Source of the DNA: CBDBJR01 sp965206445
Lineage (GTDB): Bacteria; Pseudomonadota; Gammaproteobacteria; Arenicellales; Poriferihabitantaceae
Length of the DNA: 64,000 nucleotides
Direction of reading: 5' to 3'
NCBI GenBank assembly: GCA_965206445.1
Contig: CBDBJR010000002.1
Location: forward strand, 2,914,001-2,978,000
Shown: one piece after another, positions 36,119 to 45,353 of the stretch
Layout of the letters: each line of letters opens with the position of its first letter
Numbering within the stretch: position 1 is the stretch's first letter
The notes under the pieces: model-generated
Told to the model about the DNA's origin: nothing
The model's database searches: none
What the model saw: the letters and a program-made list of their open reading frames with translations, nothing else
Program-made: the position numbers and the translations under genes

Positions 36119-37030
36119 GTGAACAGCCAATCGGCCGCGCTCGACTATGTTTTGTTGCTGCTGTTGGCGCTCATCTGGAGTGCCTCGTTCCTGCTCATCA
36201 AGGTCGGCGTTGAAACCATCGGCCCGGCGACCCTGACGTCAATCCGGCTGTGGCTGGCGGCGCTGATCCTGCTGATGTATCTGCGGATAAAAAAACAGCG
36301 GCTGGCGGCGCATGGGCGGGCGCTGTTATTGTATGCCGTGGTCGGCGTGCTCGGCAACTCGCTGCCCTTTTTTCTGATCAGCTGGGGCGAGGTGCGCATC
36401 GACAGCTCGCTGACCTCGGTCATGATGGGCATCATGCCGATCATGACCTTTGTGCTGGCGCACTTTTTCATCCACGCCGAGCCGTTGACGGGGCGCAAAA
36501 TAGTCGGCATTACGCTGGGCTTCGCCGGGTTGCTGACGCTGGTCGGGTTGCCGGCGCTCAGCGGCATGGCCGAGAACCTGACCAGCCAATTGGCGGTACT
36601 GGCGGGCGCCAGCTGTTATGCGATCATGACCGTGTTTGTGCGCACTCAGCCGGCGTTTTCCGGCATACAGATGGCCACCGGCGCGACGCTGGTCGGCGCC
36701 GTCACCAGCCTGCCGGCGGCGCTGATGCTGGAGCAGCCGTGGGCTTTGTCGCCCAGCGCAGAGAGCCTGTATGCCGCCGTCATCCTGGCGGTTTTCCCGA
36801 CCGCGCTCGCCGCGTTGTTGTATTTTCGGTTGATTCATCGGCTCGGCGCGACCACGATCGCCCAGGTGAATTATCTGATCCCGGTGCTGGGGAGTTTTTG
36901 GGGCGTACTGCTGCTGGGTGAAACGGCCAGTCTGCGCATGATCGTGACCCTGGTGCTGGTGCTGGGCGGGATTTATCTGATTCAAGGCCAAAAGGGCCGC
37001 AACCGGCGGGTAAAGGCCGCAGCCAATTGA
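36119..37030 (+). CDS. EamA/DMT-family transporter
   Basis: This protein of 303 residues from GTG 36119 has about ten helices and two EamA repeats. Features are LLALIWSASFLLIKVGVETI, WGEVRIDSSLTSVMMGIMPI and, near the C-terminus, QVNYLIPVLGSFWGVLLLGE. I preferred the GTG at 36119 because the upstream in-frame stretch from 36026 is Gly/Pro-rich and overlaps the amidohydrolase relic. It is only distantly similar to the EamA protein at 11.7-12.7 kb. Confidence 0.85.
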   Translation: MNSQSAALDYVLLLLLALIWSASFLLIKVGVETIGPATLTSIRLWLAALILLMYLRIKKQRLAAHGRALLLYAVVGVLGNSLPFFLISWGEVRIDSSLTSVMMGIMPIMTFVLAHFFIHAEPLTGRKIVGITLGFAGLLTLVGLPALSGMAENLTSQLAVLAGASCYAIMTVFVRTQPAFSGIQMATGATLVGAVTSLPAALMLEQPWALSPSAESLYAAVILAVFPTALAALLYFRLIHRLGATTIAQVNYLIPVLGSFWGVLLLGETASLRMIVTLVLVLGGIYLIQGQKGRNRRVKAAAN

Positions 37031-37043
37031 CCGGCGCGCCGGG

Positions 37044-38087
37044 TTAGCCCGGGGCGGCGTCACCGATGGCCTGCGTAAAGCGGGCCAGCTGCTCGAGTTT
37101 GTCCAGCGCGGTGCCGCTCGACAGGATGCGCTGCGCCAGCGTCACCCCGTCCGCAATCGACCCGGCCCGACCGCCGACGTACAGGGTCGCGCCCGCATTC
37201 AGCGCCACCATGTTGTACGTCGCGCCCGGCTGACCGCGCAATGCCTGGCGGATCAAAGCCAGACTCTGCTGCGCATCCGCCACCTTCAGGCCGTCCAATG
37301 CGGTCGTCGGCAGGTCAAACTGTGCCGGCGCAATGCCGTATTCGGTGATTTTGCCGTGGCGCAGCTCGGCCACCCGGGTGGGCGCCGCAACGGAAATTTC
37401 ATCCAGCCCGTCATCCGAGCAGACCACCAGCGTGTGCTCGCTGCCCAGCTCGCCAAACACCGCCGCCATCGGCGTGAGCCACTGTTGTGCAAACACGCCC
37501 ACCAATTGACGGCGCGCCCCGGCGGGGTTGGTCAGCGGGCCGAGCAGGTTGAAAATACTGCGCACGCCAATCTCCCGGCGCGGGCCGATGGCATGCCGCA
37601 TCGCCGCATGATGGCTGGGCGCAAACATGAACCCGATGCCGCATTCATCTATGCAGCGGCCAACCTGCTGCGCGGTAATTGCAATATTGACGCCGGCGGC
37701 CTCGAGCACGTCGGCGCTGCCCGAGTTGCCGGTGGCGGCACGGCTGCCGTGTTTCGCCATACACACCCCGGCGGCGCTGGCAACCAGTGCGCTGGCGGTG
37801 GAGACATTGAACAGGCCGGCGCTGTCACCGCCGGTACCGACGGTGTCCACCACCGGCCCGGTCTGGACCTCGACCCGGGCCGCCAGCTTGCGCATGACCA
37901 GGGCGGCGCCGGTGAGCTCCTCGACTGTCTCGCCCTTGATGGTGAGCGCCATCAGGAAGGCGCCGATCTGCGCCGGTGTCGCCTCGCCGCGCATGATCAC
38001 CTGCATCACCGACTGCATTTGTTCGCGCGACAGGCTGTCGCCGCCGGCCAGGTGCCGATTGGCGGTGGGTAAATCCATGCTATGCAT
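37044..38087 (-). CDS. trpD: Anthranilate phosphoribosyltransferase
   Basis: This 347-residue enzyme of tryptophan synthesis shows the PRPP-binding loop VVDTVGTGGDSAGLFNVSTA, KHGSRAATGNSGSADVLEAA and the metal site in VCSDDGLDEISVAAPT. It stands apart from trpBA (10 kb away) and without trpG or trpC neighbours, so tryptophan genes are dispersed. A start at the third in-frame codon (ATG 38078) is equally possible. Confidence 0.95.
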   Translation of the reverse strand: MHSMDLPTANRHLAGGDSLSREQMQSVMQVIMRGEATPAQIGAFLMALTIKGETVEELTGAALVMRKLAARVEVQTGPVVDTVGTGGDSAGLFNVSTASALVASAAGVCMAKHGSRAATGNSGSADVLEAAGVNIAITAQQVGRCIDECGIGFMFAPSHHAAMRHAIGPRREIGVRSIFNLLGPLTNPAGARRQLVGVFAQQWLTPMAAVFGELGSEHTLVVCSDDGLDEISVAAPTRVAELRHGKITEYGIAPAQFDLPTTALDGLKVADAQQSLALIRQALRGQPGATYNMVALNAGATLYVGGRAGSIADGVTLAQRILSSGTALDKLEQLARFTQAIGDAAPG

Positions 38088-38153
38088 TGTATTCCGGCGC
38101 GCTATGTCGGCACCGGTGCACCGGCAGTCTGGACCGGCCCGGGCGCAGGGCCA

Positions 38154-39203
38154 TCACAGCGCGGCGACCGCCTGCATCTGCTGCCGATACGCAAACAGCG
38201 CGGGCAGCCCGCCGGTGTGCAGCAGGACCACTTTGCTGCCGCCGGCAAGGTCGCCGGATTCGATTAAATCCAATGTGCACGCCAGGGTCTTGCCGGAATA
38301 GACCGGGTCAAACAACAGCCCCTCGTACACGGCGGCCAGCTTGATTGCCCGCAAGACTTTATCCGACTGCTTGCCATAGCCGGGCGCAAACGCCCGATCA
38401 TCGACTTGCACATCCTGCGGCTGGACCACGCCCGGCAGGTCGAGCATTGCCTGCAAGCGTTCACAACGCTGCACAACCCGGGCCTGTTGCTGCGGTGCAT
38501 CGCGGCGCACACAGGCCCCGATCACGCTGATGGCCGAGCCGGCCAGGCGCAGCCCGGTCAACAACCCGGTGTGGGTCAGGCCGCTGCCCGACCCGACCAC
38601 CAGCACATCCGGCGCCAGCTGGATCCGCCGCATCTGCTGTAGCAGCTCCACGGCGGCATCGACATAGCCCAGCGCACCGAGCGGTTTATGCCCGCCACCC
38701 AGCGGAATAATATAGGGCCGGCGGCCCTGGGCCCGGAGCGCATCGGCCAGCGCTTGCAGCGCCGCATCCGCGCCCGCTTCATCCGCGTCATTGGCGCAGG
38801 TGTGCACCTGCGCGCCAAACAGGTTATCCAGCAGCACATTGCCCGAGCAGCGGTAGTCGACGCCGGCATTGTCGACGCGATCTTCAACCTGAATATGGCA
38901 CTGCATACCGAGCCGGGCGGCGGCGGCGGCAATCATGCACAGGTAATTGGATTGCACCGCGCCGGTGCTGAGCACGGTATCACAGCCGCGCTCGACCGCC
39001 TCGCCAAAATAAAACTCCAACTGCCGCGCTTTGTTGCCGCCCATGGCCAGACCGGTGCAATCGTCCCGCTTGACCCACAGCTCAACGTCACCGACCGCCT
39101 GTGACAAGCGCGGCATCAGCGCCAGCGGCGTGGGCGTGTGGCTCAATTCGATCCGCGGAAACCGCCGCAACCGCTGCCGCAGCCGTTGTTGTGATAACGT
39201 CAT
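38154..39203 (-). CDS. D-cysteine desulfhydrase / cysteate sulfo-lyase family PLP enzyme
   Basis: This fold-type II PLP enzyme of 349 residues is in the DcyD/ACC-deaminase family. The PLP Lys lies in RDDCTGLAMGGNKARQLEF, preceded by FPRIELSHTPTPLALMPRLS, and the substrate region in STGAVQSNYLCMIAAAAARL. The phosphate-binding loop is VVGSGSGLTHTGLL and the C-terminal motif LLHTGGLPALFAY. Relatives release sulfide from D-cysteine or sulfite from L-cysteate; CTGLAMGGNK does not by itself decide between them. Confidence 0.82.
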   Translation of the reverse strand: MTLSQQRLRQRLRRFPRIELSHTPTPLALMPRLSQAVGDVELWVKRDDCTGLAMGGNKARQLEFYFGEAVERGCDTVLSTGAVQSNYLCMIAAAAARLGMQCHIQVEDRVDNAGVDYRCSGNVLLDNLFGAQVHTCANDADEAGADAALQALADALRAQGRRPYIIPLGGGHKPLGALGYVDAAVELLQQMRRIQLAPDVLVVGSGSGLTHTGLLTGLRLAGSAISVIGACVRRDAPQQQARVVQRCERLQAMLDLPGVVQPQDVQVDDRAFAPGYGKQSDKVLRAIKLAAVYEGLLFDPVYSGKTLACTLDLIESGDLAGGSKVVLLHTGGLPALFAYRQQMQAVAAL

Positions 39204-39627
39204 CTTTTATTTTATTGCGCTTTTTATTGCGTTGAATTGTGTTGAATTGCGTTGATCTCCGGTCGGTGCGACCGCAACCGACCAAACCGTCCGCCGCATT
39301 ATAAACAGGGGCGCGGCTTATTTCACATACTTATTTTGCCCGGTGAACGCGCGTTATCGGTGCAACTTCATCGTTGATGGGAAGGGGGGATTTCGGACGG
39401 TGGCGGCCCTCGCCCTCACCCAACCCTCTCCCAAAGGGAGAGGGGGTTTGCGGTGGTCGGCTTTAGCCCTCTCCCTTTGGGAGAGGGTTGGGTGAGGGCG
39501 GGGCCAGGAATCCCCCCGACAAGCCGTGTCCGAAGCGCGCCTGGGCAGGCTATAATTGGCCGCATCAGGCGCGCCGACCCGGTTGGTCGGCATACCGACA
39601 CGCAAACGCATAACCTCAGACACCGCC
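39204..39627. other. 424-bp divergent intergenic region
   Basis: Just upstream of the desulfhydrase are AT-rich short repeats (TTGAATTG-type, 39225-39256) that may include its promoter. The middle holds the perfect inverted repeat listed separately. The right third leads to the oxygenase gene; GGCAGGCTATAATTGG (TATAAT at about 39549) is a likely -10 for it. Confidence 0.5.
39411..39500. repeat. Perfect 34-bp inverted repeat (CCCTCTCCC family)
   Basis: Positions 39411-39444 and 39467-39500 are exact inverted copies, with a 22-bp loop. Each arm also contains the internal palindrome CCCTCTCCC-AAA-GGGAGAGGG. This GC-rich, CCCTCACCC-containing palindrome is a type scattered through many proteobacterial genomes. 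Transcribed, it would form an extremely stable hairpin. Confidence 0.88.
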
Positions 39628-40329
39628 ATGGCAGACGCACCCGACCGCCCCAGCCCCTACATCCGCGAACTGTGGCCGGTGCGGATTCTCAACCGCCGCC
39701 TGGGACAATTCGGCCGGGTCAACCCGGAGTTGATCACGCTGTTCGAGCAGTATCGGCAGGCGCATCCGAGCCAGCGCCCCGGCGGCAGCTACGTCAGCCC
39801 GGACAATTTTTCTCAGCAGATCGACAACCCGGCGCTGCAAACGCTGGAAAAATTCATCCTCGACAATGTGTTTGCGGTTGCCTGCGAGTGCAACCGGGCC
39901 TACTGGCAAAAGGGCATGTCCTTCGACGTCCGGCTGACCGGGCTTTGGTTTCAGATCGCCAACGGCTTCGGTTTCCACGACGTGCACGTACACGGCAACT
40001 GCTCCTGGTCGGGCGTGTATTATGTGCAGTCCGGCTCGGCCAGCCGCTCGGCGGCCGATATTGGCCCCAACGGCATGCCCAACGGCGTCACCCGTTTTTA
40101 TGGGCCGCGGATGGAATATCAGGCGGCCGGGCACGGCGACCGGGGGAATCTTTATCTGCACGACCACACCTACGACAGCTATCCCGAGGATGGCAAACTG
40201 GTGGTCTTCCCTTCCTATCTGAAACACATGGCCCTCCCCTATCAGGGCGAAAAAGACCGGATTATTGTCTCTTTCCATGCGGTGGTGGATACCGATACCG
40301 AATTGCGCTATAACTACGCTTTCAGCTAA
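39628..40329 (+). CDS. Putative 2OG-Fe(II) oxygenase
   Basis: This 233-residue protein resembles the TIGR02466 group. The segment FGFHDVHVHGNCSWSGVYYV offers the metal-binding His region, and LVVFPSYLKHMALPYQGEKD with RIIVSFHAVVD the distal His and the Arg that would hold 2-oxoglutarate. Substrate is unknown. Start ATG 39628 gives the family-like beginning ELWPVRILNRRLG. It is divergent from the desulfhydrase gene. Confidence 0.72.
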   Translation: MADAPDRPSPYIRELWPVRILNRRLGQFGRVNPELITLFEQYRQAHPSQRPGGSYVSPDNFSQQIDNPALQTLEKFILDNVFAVACECNRAYWQKGMSFDVRLTGLWFQIANGFGFHDVHVHGNCSWSGVYYVQSGSASRSAADIGPNGMPNGVTRFYGPRMEYQAAGHGDRGNLYLHDHTYDSYPEDGKLVVFPSYLKHMALPYQGEKDRIIVSFHAVVDTDTELRYNYAFS

Positions 40330-40403
40330 CCGGGCGGCAGGGCCGCCGTCACCCGGCCCATCGCCCCGGCGCGCGTCGTCAGGGCGGTTTTCCGCCGGCG
40401 GGT

Positions 40404-40436
40404 TTGATAATGTATTTGAACCGGCGGCTATATAAT
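40404..40436 (+). promoter_or_regulatory. Possible promoter of the peptide ABC transporter operon
   Basis: TATAAT at 40431-40436 is preceded by TTGATA at 40404-40409, but the 21-bp spacing is longer than usual. The -10 is strong, the -35 assignment weak. Confidence 0.35.
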
Positions 40437-40548
40437 GATAGATTCAGTGGCTTAAATACCAATATTGCCGATATTGCATCATTCCGGGCAGCCGCAACGG
40501 CACAAACTATAATCATGTTCAATTGCAAACGCACCGCCTGAATCATTT

Positions 40549-42468
40549 ATGCACCGGCCACTGCTTTCCGTCCGCGATTTACACATCCGCTTTGATATTC
40601 ACGGCACCCGGCTGGACGCCGTGCGCGGGGCCTCGTTCGACCTCGAGCACGGGCGCACCGTCGCTCTGGTGGGCGAATCCGGCTCGGGAAAATCGGTGAT
40701 CGCCAAGGCGATTATGGGCCTGCTGCCGCACAATGCCCGGATCACCGCCGGCACGATTTGCTTTCGCCCCCCCGGCGACGACGGCGCTCAGCAGGAGGTG
40801 GATATCGCCGCGCTGGAGGCCGACAGCAAGGCCATGCGGGAGCTGCGCGGCGGCAGTATTTCGCTGATTTTTCAGGAGCCGATGGTGTCTCTGTCGGCGC
40901 TGCATACCATCGGCGATCAAATCAGCGAGGCGCTGTTTCTGCACCGCAAAATGGAGAAACAGCGCGGCCTGGAGACGACCCGCGAGATGCTGGTGCTGGT
41001 CGGGTTCAACGACCCGGAGCGCGCCATGACCACCTACCCGTTTGAGCTCTCGGGCGGGATGCGGCAGCGCGCCATGATTGCCATGGCGCTGATTTGCCAT
41101 CCGTGTTTGCTGATTGCCGACGAGCCGACCACCGCGCTCGATGTCACGATTCAAGCGCAGATACTCAAACTGATCCACCGGCTGCAAACCCAGTTGAATA
41201 TGGCGGTATTGATGATTACGCATGATTTGGGCGTGGTCGCCAACGTCGCCGATGAGGTGGTCGTCATCTATCACGGCCAGATCATGGAAAGCGGCACGGT
41301 CGAACAGATTTTCAACCACCCGCAGCATGCCTACACGCAAGCGCTGCTGCGCGCCGTCCCCGGCTTCGACATGGGGCCGGAGGACAGCCTCACCCCGATA
41401 CGGGAAATCAACGTGGAGGTGGGCAACTTCATCCGCGCCCGGCGGCAAAAGCTCGAGGTCAATGCGGCCGAGGTCAATGCGGCCGCCGCCGACAGCGTCA
41501 TTCTGCGCGTCGACCGGCTCAGCAAGAGTTTTGGTGCGCGCAGCCGGGCGTGGTCGATCAAGGCCGATGCACTGCGCTTCAAGGCGGTCGATGACGTCAG
41601 CTTCACGCTGCGGCGCGGCGAAAGCCTGGGGATTGTCGGCGAAAGCGGCAGCGGCAAATCGACGCTGGGCAAAATGATCGTGCATTCCATGCTGCCGGAC
41701 AGCGGCACTATCCGCTTCAACAGCCTGCAGAAAAGCTATGACGTCACGGCGCTGGAGCCGGCCGGCCTGGCCGAATACCGCCGTCTGGTGCAGTACATTT
41801 TTCAAGACCCGGTCGGCTCGCTGAATCCGAGCATGACGCTGTTCGACATCATTCGCGAGCCCATGGTCATTCATGCCCTGGGGGATCTCGACTATCAGGC
41901 TGAGATGTGCTCCGAGTTGATGCGCCTGGTCGGGCTCGACCCGCGGCACCTGCGGCGCTACCCGCACAGCTTTTCCGGCGGCCAGCGGCAGCGCATCGGC
42001 ATCGCCCGCTCGCTGGCCCTGCAGCCGGATTTGCTGATCTGCGACGAGCCGGTATCGGCGCTGGATGTGTCGGTGCAGGCGCAGATATTGAATCTGATGC
42101 GCGACCTGCGAAAACAGCTGGGGCTAAGCTACCTGTTTATCTCGCATAATCTGGCCGTGGTCGATTACATTACCGACCGCATCGCGGTGATGTACCGCGG
42201 GCAGATTGTCGAGCTGGCGCCGCGCAAATCGCTGTTTGCCCGCCCCGCGCATCCGTATACCCGCTCGCTGTTGCAGGCGATACCGGTCGCCGACCTCAAC
42301 CATCCGCTGGATTTTGCGCAGATCGCAGAGCCCGGCGCCGCCGCACCCGGCAGGTGGTCGGCGCCGTTTGATGAGGCGCCCGACCGACCGCAGTCGCTGT
42401 ACGAAATCGCGCCGCAGCATTTTGTGCGCGCCTGCGAGTGCCCCGAACCGGCGCATTCGAGCCCATGA
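40549..42468 (+). CDS. Peptide-type ABC importer, fused double ATPase
   Basis: This 639-residue cytoplasmic protein contains two ATPase domains. Domain 1 has Walker A GESGSGKSVIAKAIMG, signature LSGGMRQRAMIAMAL and Walker B LLIADEPTTALD. Domain 2 has GESGSGKSTLGKMIVH, FSGGQRQRIGIARSLA and LLICDEPVSALD. Each ends with the oligopeptide-type C-terminal (HPQHAYTQALLRAVPG and ARPAHPYTRSLLQAIPV). The fused YejF/DppDF-like layout powers the permeases below. Its stop overlaps the next start (ATGA). Confidence 0.92.
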   Translation: MHRPLLSVRDLHIRFDIHGTRLDAVRGASFDLEHGRTVALVGESGSGKSVIAKAIMGLLPHNARITAGTICFRPPGDDGAQQEVDIAALEADSKAMRELRGGSISLIFQEPMVSLSALHTIGDQISEALFLHRKMEKQRGLETTREMLVLVGFNDPERAMTTYPFELSGGMRQRAMIAMALICHPCLLIADEPTTALDVTIQAQILKLIHRLQTQLNMAVLMITHDLGVVANVADEVVVIYHGQIMESGTVEQIFNHPQHAYTQALLRAVPGFDMGPEDSLTPIREINVEVGNFIRARRQKLEVNAAEVNAAAADSVILRVDRLSKSFGARSRAWSIKADALRFKAVDDVSFTLRRGESLGIVGESGSGKSTLGKMIVHSMLPDSGTIRFNSLQKSYDVTALEPAGLAEYRRLVQYIFQDPVGSLNPSMTLFDIIREPMVIHALGDLDYQAEMCSELMRLVGLDPRHLRRYPHSFSGGQRQRIGIARSLALQPDLLICDEPVSALDVSVQAQILNLMRDLRKQLGLSYLFISHNLAVVDYITDRIAVMYRGQIVELAPRKSLFARPAHPYTRSLLQAIPVADLNHPLDFAQIAEPGAAAPGRWSAPFDEAPDRPQSLYEIAPQHFVRACECPEPAHSSP

Positions 42469-44363
42469 AACGCCGCCTCATCCGCGCCCTGCTGCACGCC
42501 GGCCTGCTGTCGGCCATCAGTCTGCCGGCCGGCGCGGCGCTGGTTGAAAACCCGTATTTCAACGCGGCGATTGCCGACGGCGAACAGCGCCCGATTGCCG
42601 ACCGCGTGCCGGCGCAGGCCGCCGTGGCGCAGCTGAGCGGCGAACAGCAGTTGGGCCGGTATGGCGGTCAGATGCGCCTGCTGATGGGCAAGAGCAAGGA
42701 CATCCGCATGATGATGGTCTACGGCTACGCCCGTTTGGTCGGCTACGACCGCGAGTTGAATCTACAGCCCGACCTGCTGCTGGACTACACCGTCGAAGCC
42801 GGCCGGATCTTTACTTTTTATCTGCGCCGCGGGCATCACTGGTCGGACGGTGAGCCGTTCACGACCGCGGCGTTCCGCTATTACTGGGACGAGATCGCCA
42901 ACAACCCCGATCTGTCTCCGTTCGGCCTGCCGGCAAAATTGCTGGTTGACGGCGAAGCGCCGACGGTCGAGTTTATCGACGCGACCACGGTACGCTATAG
43001 CTGGTCGAAACCCAATCCGTTTTTTATCCCCGAACTGGCCGCGCCGCGGCCGTTGTTTCTGTATGCACCGGGGCATTATCTACAGCAGTTCCACGCCGAT
43101 CATGCCGACCCGGCCGCGCTGCAGGAAATGGTCGACCAGGCCGGTGTGCGCAACTGGGCCGGCCTGCACCATCGCCGCAACCACCCGTATAAAAATGACA
43201 ATCCCGATCTGCCGGTGCTACAGCCCTGGGTCAATACCACCTGGCCGCCGGCAGAGCGGTTCGTGTTTAAGCGCAACCCGTATTATCACCGCATCGACGC
43301 GAACGGGCGGCAGCTCCCCTATATCGACGAGGTCACGATCACGATTACCAGCAACAGCCTGGTGGCGGCCAAAACCGGCTCCGGCGAATCCGACTTGCAG
43401 GGGCGCTATATCCGACTCGACAACTACACTTTTCTCAAGCAGGGCGAACAGCGCAACAACTACCGCGTGCGCCTGTGGAGCAACGGCAGCGGCTCGCAGT
43501 ATGCCCTCTATCCCAATTTGAACAGCAATAACCCGGTCTGGCGTGAACTGGTGCGCAGCCGGGATTTTCGCCGGGCGCTGTCGATTGGCATTAACCGGCA
43601 TGAGATCAACCAGGTGATTTATTTCGGCCTGGCCGAGTCCGCCGCCAACAACACGGTGTTGCCGGGGTGTTCGCTGGCGCGCCCGCACTACCAGACCAGC
43701 TGGAGCCAGTTCGACCTGGAAACCGCCAACCGGCTGCTGGATAACCTCGGCTTGCAGCAGCGCAACAAACGCGGCATCCGGCTGATGAAAAACGGCGAGC
43801 CGCTGGAGATTATTCTGCAAACCGCCGGTGAAGGCACCGAAGAAACCGACATACTGGAGCTGATCGGCGAAAGCTGGTTGCAGCTGGGCATCAAGCTGCA
43901 CGTCAAACCCTCGCAGCGGGAAGTGTTCCGTGAACGGGTTTTCTCCGGCGATTCCATGATGGCGTTATTCAACGGCATCGACAACGGCACCCCGACCGCC
44001 GACATGAGCCCGGACGAATTTGTCCCCACCAGACAATCGCAGCTGCAATGGCCCAAATGGGGGCAGTACTTTGAAACCAACACCAAGGTCGGCGAGACGC
44101 CGGATATGCCGGCGGCGGTCGAGTTGCTGGAACTATTCAACACCTGGAGCCGCTCGACCAGCCAGGCGGAGCGCGAGATGGTATGGCAGGAGATCCTGCA
44201 AATACACAGTGAAGAGATTTTCAGTATCGGCCTGATATGCGGCGTGCCGCAGCCGATCGTGGTGCATAATCGCCTGCACAACGTGCCGGATAACGGCGTC
44301 TATGGCTGGTCGCCGCACGCCTTTTTTGGCGTCTATAAGCCCGATACATTCTGGTTCGAATGA
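42465..44363 (+). CDS. Peptide-type ABC importer, periplasmic solute-binding protein
   Basis: This 632-residue SBP_bac_5 family protein has a signal peptide (ALLHAGLLSAISLPAGAAL). Family blocks are DLLLDYTVEAGRIFTFYLRR, GHHWSDGEPFTTAAFRYYWD, RDFRRALSIGINRHEINQVI and ETANRLLDNLGLQ. At over 600 residues it belongs to the large YejA-like subgroup, which binds peptides or peptide-like metabolites. The ligand cannot be deduced. Coupled on both sides (ATGA overlaps). Confidence 0.88.
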   Translation: MKRRLIRALLHAGLLSAISLPAGAALVENPYFNAAIADGEQRPIADRVPAQAAVAQLSGEQQLGRYGGQMRLLMGKSKDIRMMMVYGYARLVGYDRELNLQPDLLLDYTVEAGRIFTFYLRRGHHWSDGEPFTTAAFRYYWDEIANNPDLSPFGLPAKLLVDGEAPTVEFIDATTVRYSWSKPNPFFIPELAAPRPLFLYAPGHYLQQFHADHADPAALQEMVDQAGVRNWAGLHHRRNHPYKNDNPDLPVLQPWVNTTWPPAERFVFKRNPYYHRIDANGRQLPYIDEVTITITSNSLVAAKTGSGESDLQGRYIRLDNYTFLKQGEQRNNYRVRLWSNGSGSQYALYPNLNSNNPVWRELVRSRDFRRALSIGINRHEINQVIYFGLAESAANNTVLPGCSLARPHYQTSWSQFDLETANRLLDNLGLQQRNKRGIRLMKNGEPLEIILQTAGEGTEETDILELIGESWLQLGIKLHVKPSQREVFRERVFSGDSMMALFNGIDNGTPTADMSPDEFVPTRQSQLQWPKWGQYFETNTKVGETPDMPAAVELLELFNTWSRSTSQAEREMVWQEILQIHSEEIFSIGLICGVPQPIVVHNRLHNVPDNGVYGWSPHAFFGVYKPDTFWFE

Positions 44364-45352
44364 TCTATTACGTCTGCAAGCGCGTGTTGACGATGCTGCC
44401 CACCCTGGTGGTGATCAGCTTCATTGTGTTTGTGATTATTCAACTGCCGCCGGGCGATTATCTGGAAACCTACATCGCCGAGCTGGAAAGCCAGGGCGAG
44501 TCGGTTGACCCGGACAAGATCGCTTTTCTGCGCCAGCAGTACGGCCTCGACGATCCGTTTATGGTGCAGTACTGGCACTGGGTCAGCGGCTTTGCCAGCG
44601 GCGATTTCGGCTACTCTTTTGAATACGACCTGCCGGTCGGGGAGGTCGTCGGCGACCGTATCTGGCTCACCATACTGGTCTCCTTCGTGACCATCATATT
44701 CACCTGGGTGATCGCCTTTCCGATTGGCATGTACTCGGCCACCCATCAATACAGCTGGGGCGATTACGGCCTGACGCTGCTCGGCTTTATCGGCCTGGCA
44801 ACGCCCAATTTTCTGCTCGCCCTGGTCATGCTGTATCTCGCCAATATCTGGTTTGGCACCTCGATCGGCGGCCTGATGGAACCGGAATATCTCGATCAGG
44901 ACTGGAGCTGGGGCAAATTCAAATCGGTGCTCGAGCATCTGTGGATTCCGGTCATTGTGATCGGCACCTCCGGCACCGCCGGCATGATTCGACGCCTGCG
45001 CGCCAATCTGCTGGACGAGCTCGAAAAGCAGTATGTCCTGACCGGCCGGGCCAAGGGCCTGCCGCCGTTCAAGCTGCTGGTCAAATACCCGCTCAGGATG
45101 GCGCTGAACTTCTTCATCGCCGATATCGGCAGCCTGCTGCCCAGCGTCATCTCGGGCGCGGAAATCACCGCCATTGTGCTGTCACTGCCGACCACCGGGC
45201 CGATGCTGCTGGCCGCATTGCAAAGCCAGGATATGTACCTTGCCGGCACCTTTCTGATGTTTCTCGCACTGCTGACCGTCATCGGCATGCTGATTTCCGA
45301 CCTGCTGCTCGCCTGGCTGGACCCGCGCATCCGGCTGCAAGGGGGCACCTGA
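44360..45352 (+). CDS. Peptide-type ABC importer, permease 1
   Basis: This 330-residue DppB/YejB-like permease has an N-terminal helix (MLPTLVVISFIVFVIIQLPP), then several helices and the coupling-loop EAA-type motif KQYVLTGRAKGLPPFKLLVK. The C-terminal part includes LPSVISGAEITAIVLSLPTT. The start overlaps the binding-protein stop (ATGA). Confidence 0.9.
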   Translation: MIYYVCKRVLTMLPTLVVISFIVFVIIQLPPGDYLETYIAELESQGESVDPDKIAFLRQQYGLDDPFMVQYWHWVSGFASGDFGYSFEYDLPVGEVVGDRIWLTILVSFVTIIFTWVIAFPIGMYSATHQYSWGDYGLTLLGFIGLATPNFLLALVMLYLANIWFGTSIGGLMEPEYLDQDWSWGKFKSVLEHLWIPVIVIGTSGTAGMIRRLRANLLDELEKQYVLTGRAKGLPPFKLLVKYPLRMALNFFIADIGSLLPSVISGAEITAIVLSLPTTGPMLLAALQSQDMYLAGTFLMFLALLTVIGMLISDLLLAWLDPRIRLQGGT

Positions 45353-45353
45353 C

